Assembly (NCBI GenBank): GCA_021151625.1
Contig: JAGKWY010000141.1
Span: 1-7,639 of the forward strand
Length of the DNA stretch: 7,639 nt
Direction: 5' to 3'
Origin: Gammaproteobacteria bacterium
GTDB lineage: Bacteria; Pseudomonadota; Gammaproteobacteria; Pseudomonadales; Cellvibrionaceae
Numbering within the stretch: position 1 is the first letter of the stretch; the number at the start of each line of letters is the position of its first letter. This document shows, piece after piece, positions 1 to 4,901 of the stretch. The notes under the pieces are model-generated. The model was not told the origin of the DNA. It saw only the letters and a program-made list of their open reading frames with translations, and did not search any database. Made by a program: the position numbers and the translations under genes.

Positions 1-1
1 C

Positions 2-139
2 ATGAAAAGAACATTCCAACCCAGCAATCTGAAGCGCGTTCGCAACCACGGTTTCCGTGCTCGCATGGCTACCAAAGGTGGTCGTTTGGTTTTGGCTCGT
101 CGTCGCGCCAAAGGCCGCAAAGCACTGACCCAAGTTTAA
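2..139 (+). CDS. rpmH: 50S ribosomal protein L34
   Basis: This 45-residue, very basic protein is ribosomal protein L34 of the large subunit. It begins MKRTFQPSNLKR and contains the family blocks HGFRARMATKGGR and LARRRAKGRK, which are almost unchanged from E. coli and pseudomonad L34 (44-46 residues). The ATG is at the second base of the window, so the gene is complete but its ribosome binding site and promoter lie outside. It is the first gene of the usual rpmH-rnpA-yidD-yidC-mnmE cluster. In related bacteria dnaA lies divergently just upstream, which cannot be checked here. The identification is essentially certain. Confidence 0.97.
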   Translation: MKRTFQPSNLKRVRNHGFRARMATKGGRLVLARRRAKGRKALTQV

Positions 140-200
140 TTGGTCTGCGCTTCCTGGTTCACTAGCAGCTTGTTGACCTTCGTTATTTGATTGGGTGAAT

Positions 201-239
201 AAAAGTAGTTGATGAGGGTTTAACCAAGACTACTTTTTT
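201..239 (+). terminator. Terminator-like hairpin between rpmH and rnpA
   Basis: Perfect 9-bp arms AAAAGTAGT (201-209) and ACTACTTTT (229-237) enclose a 19-nt loop, and the 3' arm runs into six T (234-239). The stem is A/T-rich with only two G/C pairs, so it is weaker than a standard intrinsic terminator and could act as a partial terminator or attenuator. That would separate high rpmH expression from low rnpA expression, a known need in bacteria. The remaining 140-200 stretch shows only a poor promoter candidate: TTGACC at 173-178 with no convincing -10. The hairpin ends 8 nt before the rnpA start codon. Confidence 0.55.
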
Positions 240-247
240 GTGCACTT

Positions 248-706
248 ATGTCAGCCACAATAGAATCTCAACAGTCTGCTAGTTTGAATCAACCTTCTGA
301 TTCTCCTCCTGCTTTACCCCTTAATTTTCCTAAATCCTTGCGTTTGCTCGAAGCAACTGATTTTCAACAGGTCTTCGACGATGCCCCGTTTCGCGCATCA
401 CATCAACATTTTCTGATTCTCGCCCGCACCAACCAACGCAATATAGGTCGATTAGGCTTGGTCATCGCCAAGAAACATCTGCGCCTCGCAGTTGAACGCA
501 ATCGTTTCAAGCGCTTGATCCGCGAAAGTTTTCGTACTAGTCAGCGCGACTTTGCCGGACTCGATGTCATAGTGCTGTCACGCAAGGGTCTGGAAAATCT
601 GGGCAATGCTGAATTTAGCCAGCAACTTGACCAACAATGGCAACGAATTTTCAAAAAAGCACGCCAGCATAGGTTAAGATCGCAACCCCAAACCCACGGG
701 GGTTAA
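248..706 (+). CDS. rnpA: Ribonuclease P protein component
   Basis: This is the protein subunit of RNase P, which binds the catalytic RNA and helps it remove 5' leaders from pre-tRNAs. The family signature is clear: FPKSLRLLEATDFQQVF (27-43), GRLGLVIAKK (67-76), and the basic helix RNRFKRLIRESFR (84-96) that contacts the RNA. At 152 residues it is longer than usual (about 119-135). The excess is mainly an N-terminal stretch of about 25 residues rich in Ser, Gln and Pro. The ATG at 248 is the only ATG upstream of the conserved core. It has no visible Shine-Dalgarno sequence and follows directly on the hairpin T-tract, so a downstream TTG start remains possible. yidD follows after 7 bp. Identity is certain; the exact start is moderately sure. 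Confidence 0.95.
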   Translation: MSATIESQQSASLNQPSDSPPALPLNFPKSLRLLEATDFQQVFDDAPFRASHQHFLILARTNQRNIGRLGLVIAKKHLRLAVERNRFKRLIRESFRTSQRDFAGLDVIVLSRKGLENLGNAEFSQQLDQQWQRIFKKARQHRLRSQPQTHGG

Positions 707-713
707 TCCGGGT

Positions 714-1022
714 ATGTCACTGGTAAAAACCTTGATCAGCAAACTGCACCAGTTATTGGTTTGGGCAGCTATCAAGCTAATCCATGTTTACCGCTATTTA
801 TTAAGCCCCTGGATTGGCAACCAATGTCGTTTTTACCCAACCTGTTCCCATTATTCGGAAGAGGCGCTTAATCGCTATGGTTTTTTTATCGGGACTTATC
901 TAACCCTGCGTCGCCTTATAAAATGCCACCCCTGGCATGAAGGCGGATTGGATCCAGTCCCCGAATTGAAAAAAACCTGTTGTTCACACTTTCACTCACA
1001 CCCTACAGATGGCAGTCATTAA
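714..1022 (+). CDS. yidD: Membrane protein insertion efficiency factor YidD
   Basis: YidD is a small membrane-associated protein that supports YidC/Sec-dependent insertion of inner-membrane proteins. The 102 residues show an N-terminal amphipathic or hydrophobic helix (about 8-30) and then the family core: YRYLLSPWIGNQCRFYPTCS (26-45), Y47, A51, G56, G60, and CHPWHEGGLDPVP (71-83). E. coli YidD has 85 residues. The extra length here is partly a C-terminal tail of mixed Cys and His (CCSHFHSH, 89-96) that is not part of the conserved core. The start lies 7 bp after the rnpA stop and there is no strong ribosome binding site, which suggests translational coupling. The stop is one base before the likely yidC start. 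The assignment is very secure. Confidence 0.95.
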   Translation: MSLVKTLISKLHQLLVWAAIKLIHVYRYLLSPWIGNQCRFYPTCSHYSEEALNRYGFFIGTYLTLRRLIKCHPWHEGGLDPVPELKKTCCSHFHSHPTDGSH

Positions 1023-1023
1023 G

Positions 1024-2688
1024 ATGGATTGGCAAAAAAACCTGTTAATTGCGGGTATTCTCGCGACCTTGTTACTTCTGGTTATTCGCTGGCATGAATA
1101 CCAGGAAAAACTCCCTGCCACTACAGCTGCAGTAGCTAGCCAAACCAGCAGTTCGGTTGCCGGTGATGCAAGTATTCCTGCTGCATCCAGTGAAATCCCT
1201 ACGGCTGTTGGGCAAGAGTTATCTGAAGCTGAGAAAGTGAAGCAGGCACAACAACATCTTATCAGTATCAAAACCGACAGCCTGGATGTAACCATCAATC
1301 CCTTGGGTGGTGATATTGTCGAAGTGGCCCTGCCACGCCATTACGCCCAGTTAAACACTCCCGACCAACCCTACGTGTTGTTGGACAATCGTGACAACCA
1401 TACTTATATCGCGCAAAGTGGTTTGATCGGCACCAATGGCACTGACACAGCTGCCGGCCGCCCACTGTTCACCAGCGAACAGCAAAGTTATACCCTGGCT
1501 GATGGCAAAGACCAGCTGCAGGTAGATTTGGTATTACAACAGGGTGATGTGAAAATCACCAAGCGTTTTACCTTTACCCGCGGTGAATACCTGGTCAATG
1601 TTGACTACTTGATCGACAACCAAAGTGGCTCTGATTGGTCAGCGCAACTCTATGGCCAGATCAAGCGCGACAGTCAAAACTTTGTCAAAGTCAGCGCCCT
1701 TGAAATGAACCCATTCCTGGGTGCCGCAATTACAACCACCGAAGAAAATTACAAAAAATTCACTTTCGCTAATATTGCCGAATCAGAATTCAAAACAACT
1801 CGCCAGGGTGGCTGGGTTGCTATGGTGCAACACTATTTCATCAGCGCCTGGATTCCCGATGCCAGCAGTGATAACACCTACACTTTGCGCAAGTTAGGTA
1901 CAAATGACCTCTACTTGCTGGGTTTTACTGGCAAAGTGAATACAATTGCTCCAGGTACTCAGGGAGTAATCAATGCCAGTTTCTACGCAGGCCCGAAAGA
2001 TACCGAGCGCCTGGAAGAAATTTCACCTCATCTGGATCTGACCGTAGATTACGGCTGGCTCTGGTGGTTGTCCAAACCGCTATTTGCATTCATGAAGTTT
2101 ATCCACGAGTACGTGGGTAACTGGGGCTTGGCAATTATCAGCCTGATCGTATTGATCAAAGCCCTGTTCTTCAAACTATCTGCTGCCAGCTATAAATCTA
2201 TGGCGAAAATGCGCAAGTTAGCGCCGAAAATGGCAGAAATGAAAGAGCGCTATGGCGATGACCGCCAAAAGTTCTCGCAGGAAATGATGAAGCTGTACAA
2301 AACCGAGCAAGTAAACCCTTTTGGCGGCTGCTTGCCATTATTGATCCAGATGCCGGTGTTCCTCTCCTTCTATTATGTATTGATGGAATCGGTCGAACTG
2401 CGCCACGCGCCTTTCTTTGGCTGGATCATGGATTTATCGGTAAAAGACCCTTACTTTGTGCTGCCAGTTATTTACGGCATCACCATGTGGTTTATGCAGA
2501 AGTTGAACCCGCAACCAACTGATCCGATGCAAGCGCGCATTATGCAAATGCTGCCGATTGTATTCACCGTGATGTTCCTCTGGTTCCCTGCTGGTATGGT
2601 GCTGTACTGGGTAACTAACAACTTGCTATCCATTGCGCAGCAATATGTGATCACCAGAAAAATCGATGCCGAACCTGCCACTAAATAA
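1024..2688 (+). CDS. yidC: Membrane protein insertase YidC (Oxa1 family)
   Basis: YidC inserts and folds inner-membrane proteins, alone or with SecYEG. The 554-residue layout is that of Gram-negative YidC: N-terminal membrane helix (about 6-22), an Ala/Ser/Thr-rich linker (30-65), a large periplasmic domain (about 78-335), then the conserved five-helix core from about residue 343. The core contains YKSMAKMRKLAPKM, a cytoplasmic coiled segment, NPFGGCLPLLIQMPVFLSFYY (431-451), and a C-terminal region rich in Met, Phe and Trp. The positive residue of the hydrophilic groove (Arg366 in E. coli) is Lys379 here, a substitution I recall from pseudomonad YidC. I chose ATG 1024 because family members begin MD(W/F)Q(K/R)NLL and it sits one base after the yidD stop. 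ATG 1009, five codons upstream inside yidD, is the in-frame alternative. mnmE follows after 9 bp. Confidence 0.96.
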   Translation: MDWQKNLLIAGILATLLLLVIRWHEYQEKLPATTAAVASQTSSSVAGDASIPAASSEIPTAVGQELSEAEKVKQAQQHLISIKTDSLDVTINPLGGDIVEVALPRHYAQLNTPDQPYVLLDNRDNHTYIAQSGLIGTNGTDTAAGRPLFTSEQQSYTLADGKDQLQVDLVLQQGDVKITKRFTFTRGEYLVNVDYLIDNQSGSDWSAQLYGQIKRDSQNFVKVSALEMNPFLGAAITTTEENYKKFTFANIAESEFKTTRQGGWVAMVQHYFISAWIPDASSDNTYTLRKLGTNDLYLLGFTGKVNTIAPGTQGVINASFYAGPKDTERLEEISPHLDLTVDYGWLWWLSKPLFAFMKFIHEYVGNWGLAIISLIVLIKALFFKLSAASYKSMAKMRKLAPKMAEMKERYGDDRQKFSQEMMKLYKTEQVNPFGGCLPLLIQMPVFLSFYYVLMESVELRHAPFFGWIMDLSVKDPYFVLPVIYGITMWFMQKLNPQPTDPMQARIMQMLPIVFTVMFLWFPAGMVLYWVTNNLLSIAQQYVITRKIDAEPATK

Positions 2689-2697
2689 GTTTTTTCT

Positions 2698-4059
2698 ATG
2701 ATAATTACCGACACCATAGCCGCCATTGCCACCGCCACTGGCCGTGGTGGTGTCGGTATAGTCCGCGTCTCTGGCCCCAAGGCCAAACAGGTTGCTGAAA
2801 GTCTTCTTTCTATTAACTTGCAACCACGCCATGCCCACTACTGTGATTTTTCTACTACTGCCGGCGAAGTCCTCGATCAGGGCTTGGCACTGTTTTTTCC
2901 TGGACCCAATTCCTTTACCGGTGAAGATGTACTCGAACTACAAGGTCACGGTGGCCCGGTAATTCTGGATCTTCTGTTACGTGAAATTACCCGCCTGGGT
3001 GTGCGCCTGGCTCGACCCGGTGAATTTTCTGAACGCGCCTTCCTCAACGACAAACTGGATCTCGCCCAGGCAGAAGCCATCGCCGATCTGATCGATGCCA
3101 CCAGTGAACAAGCGGCGCGCAATGCACTTCACTCCCTGCAAGGCGCTTTTTCCAAACGTATCCATGAATTGGTTGAAGCGCTGATCCACCTGCGTATCTA
3201 CGTAGAAGCCTCTATTGACTTTCCGGAGGAGGAAATTGATTTTCTCAGCGACGGAAAAGTTGCCGGGGATCTGAATGGCATTATTCACAAGCTGGATAAA
3301 GTATTTAAGGAAGCGCGTCAGGGTGTATTAGTGCGCGATGGTATGCGCGTCGTTATTGCCGGCCGGCCCAATGCAGGAAAATCCAGTTTGCTCAACGCCC
3401 TGAGTGGTCGTGAATCCGCAATTGTCACCAGTATTGAAGGCACTACCCGCGATGTATTGCGCGAACATATCCACATTGATGGCATGCCGCTGCACATTAT
3501 TGATACCGCGGGTTTGCGTGAAAGCCCGGACGAAGTTGAACAAATCGGAATACAACGCGCCTGGCAGGAAATCCAGCAGGCCGACCGAGTGCTTTTATTA
3601 GTGGACAGTCGCCAAACTCCGGATACAGATCCGCTGCAGATCTGGCCGGAATTTATTGCCCAACTGGAAAACCCCACCAAAGTTACCCTGATCCGCAACA
3701 AAATCGACCTGAGTGGTGAAACCGCCGGCCTGTTTGAGCAGGGCGATTCAACCTATGTCAGTATCAGTGCTGCAAATGGCTCAGGCATCGATGCGCTCAA
3801 GCAACACCTGAAAACAATTATGGGTTTTACCGAAACCGGTGAAAGCGGCTTTACTGCCCGTCGCCGTCATCTGGATGCACTTGAGCGCGCCCAATCCTTC
3901 CTTTATTCCGGTAAGGCCCAACTTCAGGGTTATGCTGCCGGCGAACTCCTCGCCGAAGACCTGCGTCATGCCCAGAATGCCTTGGGTGAAATTACCGGTG
4001 AATTTACCCCGGATGATTTGCTCGGGCGCATCTTTAGCAGTTTCTGCATCGGTAAATAA
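2698..4059 (+). CDS. mnmE: tRNA uridine-5-carboxymethylaminomethyl(34) synthesis GTPase MnmE
   Basis: MnmE (TrmE) works with MnmG to install carboxymethylaminomethyl (or aminomethyl) on U34 of certain tRNAs, using GTP hydrolysis and a folate-derived one-carbon unit. The 453 residues match the family length (E. coli 454). An N-terminal folate-binding and dimerisation domain (TIAAIATATGRGGVGIVRVSG, 6-26) is followed by a helical domain and an inserted G domain. The G motifs are G1 GRPNAGKS (222-229), G2 GTTRD (248-252), G3 DTAG (269-272), G4 NKID (334-337) and G5 SA (357-358). The protein ends FCIGK with the conserved catalytic-site cysteine C450. No strong ribosome binding site precedes the ATG, which lies 9 bp after yidC. 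A terminator overlaps the stop codon. The partner gene mnmG lies 842 bp downstream under its own promoter. Confidence 0.97.
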   Translation: MIITDTIAAIATATGRGGVGIVRVSGPKAKQVAESLLSINLQPRHAHYCDFSTTAGEVLDQGLALFFPGPNSFTGEDVLELQGHGGPVILDLLLREITRLGVRLARPGEFSERAFLNDKLDLAQAEAIADLIDATSEQAARNALHSLQGAFSKRIHELVEALIHLRIYVEASIDFPEEEIDFLSDGKVAGDLNGIIHKLDKVFKEARQGVLVRDGMRVVIAGRPNAGKSSLLNALSGRESAIVTSIEGTTRDVLREHIHIDGMPLHIIDTAGLRESPDEVEQIGIQRAWQEIQQADRVLLLVDSRQTPDTDPLQIWPEFIAQLENPTKVTLIRNKIDLSGETAGLFEQGDSTYVSISAANGSGIDALKQHLKTIMGFTETGESGFTARRRHLDALERAQSFLYSGKAQLQGYAAGELLAEDLRHAQNALGEITGEFTPDDLLGRIFSSFCIGK

Positions 4060-4087
4060 TGACGGGGAGCAATCTCCGTCATTTTCC
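4058..4087 (+). terminator. Intrinsic terminator after mnmE
   Basis: The arms AATGACG...GAG (from 4058) and CTCCGTCATT (4074-4083) form a 10-bp stem with two bulged G and a CAAT loop; an 8-bp version without the bulge is also possible. A short T-run follows within ATTTTCCCCTTTT, interrupted by C, so the U-tract is imperfect. The hairpin begins inside the mnmE stop codon. It would close the rpmH-to-mnmE transcription unit. Confidence 0.75.
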
Positions 4088-4154
4088 CCTTTTATCCTCC
4101 CTTTTTACTAAACCTTTCCCCAAAGGAAGGCTTAATACCGGCTTATCTTCAACT

Positions 4155-4163
4155 TTTTCCACA
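4155..4163 (+). promoter_or_regulatory. DnaA box TTTTCCACA
   Basis: Matches the relaxed E. coli DnaA-box consensus TTWTNCACA with no mismatch. It lies 12 bp before a second, exact box in the same orientation. Confidence 0.55.
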
Positions 4164-4175
4164 CAGTTACACAGG

Positions 4176-4184
4176 TTATCCACA
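4176..4184 (+). promoter_or_regulatory. DnaA box TTATCCACA
   Basis: Exact match to the high-affinity DnaA box TTATNCACA. It sits in a short run in which CACAG recurs three times (4162, 4170 and 4181), so this small cluster may bind more than one DnaA molecule. Confidence 0.7.
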
Positions 4185-4420
4185 GAAAAATCTAGGTTTC
4201 GAATGTAAATTACTGTTTTAACGAGAATTTTTATTATTGGTGGCAATTGGATGTGTACAAACCTGTGGGCGTGAACGACAAAAACTGGGCAGGGTTTTGG
4301 GGATAAGTCGAGTTTTCCCTATTTTCTGTATAACTCCACTTCTTACAACCAGCTTTCAAGCAGCTTAAACCCAGCTTACCTAGGCCTTTTCCCGCTGGTT
4401 ATTATTAACCTAAGACTATG

Positions 4421-4530
4421 AAATAAAATGATTTTTTTTACTTATCCACAAAAATAATGATCACTATATATAACAACATCATTAAAAACCCTAAATAACA
4501 AAATATTTATTTATCTATTTAAAAATTTCT
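4421..4530. other. A+T-rich stretch, possible duplex unwinding element
   Basis: Only 17 of 110 bases are G or C, far lower than in the neighbouring genes. It includes long A and T runs and an ATATATA core (4465-4471). An exact DnaA box (4442-4450) lies inside its left part, the arrangement expected where DnaA opens an origin. Low melting stability is read directly; the unwinding role is inferred. Confidence 0.5.
4442..4450 (+). promoter_or_regulatory. DnaA box TTATCCACA
   Basis: Exact match to TTATNCACA, placed in the A+T-rich stretch and followed directly by AAAAATAATGATC. This is the box best placed to nucleate strand opening if the region is an origin. Confidence 0.7.
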
Positions 4531-4591
4531 TCTTTGTTGTAACGCGAACAAAATTTTTGAATAAGTTGATCTTTGCGCAGAGGACTTCAGT

Positions 4592-4750
4592 AACTCGATC
4601 CGAGACTGTCGGAGACATGGGTGAAGCAAGCGTTTTGCAAAGCATGCTTTGCGCGTAGCTGAACGACAACAGGTAAACCTGTTGGCCGTGCCACTTGTGG
4701 TCGACGACAAGCCCCCAAGGATGGGGTTACGGCGTGCCTCGGATCGAGTT
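4592..4750. repeat. 159-bp structured element with 13-bp terminal inverted repeats
   Basis: The ends AACTCGATCCGAG (4592-4604) and CTCGGATCGAGTT (4738-4750) are perfect inverted repeats. Inside are a perfect 16-bp palindrome GCAAAGCATGCTTTGC (4637-4652), a hairpin with 8-bp arms CAACAGGT/ACCTGTTG (4667-4684), an 18-bp near-palindrome with one mismatched pair (4694-4711), and CCCC-AAGGAT-GGGG (4713-4726). A 7-bp direct repeat GCAGAGG lies at 4577-4583 and 4752-4758, but it is not placed symmetrically, so it is a doubtful target duplication. There is no convincing gene. The serial hairpins with a CATCCTTGGGG-like strand (minus) resemble dispersed intergenic palindromic repeats that I recall from gammaproteobacteria; a MITE or a structured RNA are alternatives. 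The G+C content is visibly higher than the A+T-rich sequence to its left. Confidence 0.7.
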
Positions 4751-4806
4751 GGCAGAGGCTGATTTATCTACGATGAAATTTATACTGATTAATCCCTGTA
4801 CAAGTT

Positions 4807-4835
4807 TTGTGCAAAAGCGCGACTCGCTCTATAAT
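4807..4835 (+). promoter_or_regulatory. Probable sigma-70 promoter of mnmG
   Basis: A perfect -10 box TATAAT (4830-4835) is preceded at 17-bp spacing by a weak -35 TTGTGC (4807-4812). Transcription would start near 4842, about 60 nt before the mnmG ATG. A DnaA-box match overlaps the -35 element. Placement after the mnmE terminator supports a separate mnmG-rsmG-par transcription unit. Confidence 0.65.
4808..4816 (-). promoter_or_regulatory. DnaA-box match overlapping the mnmG -35 region
   Basis: Read on the minus strand the site is TTTTGCACA, which fits TTWTNCACA exactly. It is also the centre of a TTTTG-TG-CAAAA inverted repeat. DnaA bound here would cover the -35 box and could repress mnmG transcription. 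It may equally be a chance match, being isolated from the main box cluster. Confidence 0.4.
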
Positions 4836-4846
4836 GTCGCCCCTTT

Positions 4847-4860
4847 TGACCTGCAGGTCA
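4847..4860. promoter_or_regulatory. Perfect 14-bp palindrome in the mnmG leader (operator or attenuator hairpin)
   Basis: TGACCTGCAGGTCA is its own reverse complement and begins 11 bp after the -10 box, so it lies at about +6 to +19 of the predicted transcript. In DNA it could be an operator for a dimeric regulator. In RNA it gives a short TGACC/GGTCA stem followed by five or more T (4861-4865), resembling a weak terminator. The sequence does not decide between these. Confidence 0.45.
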
Positions 4861-4889
4861 TTTTTCGGCTAAGTGCGCAGTTAGGCTGC

Positions 4890-4895
4890 AAGGTG
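4890..4895 (+). promoter_or_regulatory. Ribosome binding site of mnmG
   Basis: AAGGTG lies 6 bp before ATG 4902. It is a good Shine-Dalgarno match and fixes the mnmG start. Confidence 0.7.
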
Positions 4896-4901
4896 TAAGC
4901 G

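Larger units (their letters stand above)
4150..4530. other. Candidate replication origin or DnaA-binding region (DnaA boxes plus AT-rich stretch)
   Basis: This gene-free stretch between mnmE and mnmG holds two exact TTATCCACA boxes (4176-4184, 4442-4450), one TTTTCCACA box (4155-4163), and three minus-strand one-mismatch sites: TTGTACACA (4252-4260), TTATCCCCA (4298-4306) and TTATACAGA (4325-4333). The rightmost exact box abuts an A+T-rich stretch (4421-4530, 17 G/C in 110 bases by count) that could be a duplex unwinding element. In E. coli oriC lies beside mnmG (gidA), whereas in Pseudomonas it lies between rpmH and dnaA. This could therefore be the working origin, a second DnaA cluster, or a relic. 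GATC sites are scarce, unlike the Dam-rich E. coli origin. The architecture is seen; the function is inferred. Confidence 0.5.

Noticed and set aside
4113..4126. CCTTT-CCCC-AAAGG inverted repeat downstream of mnmE
   Set aside because: The stem is only five pairs with no T-run; the stronger terminator at 4058-4087 already explains termination.
4165..4173. Possible further DnaA box AGTTACACA between the two left boxes
   Set aside because: Three mismatches to TTATNCACA; only the CACA end is shared.
4533..4558. TTTGTT/AACAAA hairpin followed by TTTTT
   Set aside because: The six-pair stem is nearly all A/T with an eight-base loop, too unstable for a terminator, and no gene ends there.
4559..4571. 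IHF-like site beside the A+T-rich region
   Set aside because: It fits the consensus in the reverse orientation only with two mismatches (first and last positions), which is common in A+T-rich DNA.
4519..4710. 63-codon open frame on the minus strand
   Set aside because: It lies mostly within the palindromic element and its composition follows the repeats; no ribosome binding site or known motif.
4695..4898. 67-codon open frame on the + strand ahead of mnmG
   Set aside because: It starts inside the inverted-repeat element, runs across the mnmG promoter and leader, and has no recognisable protein features or ribosome binding site.
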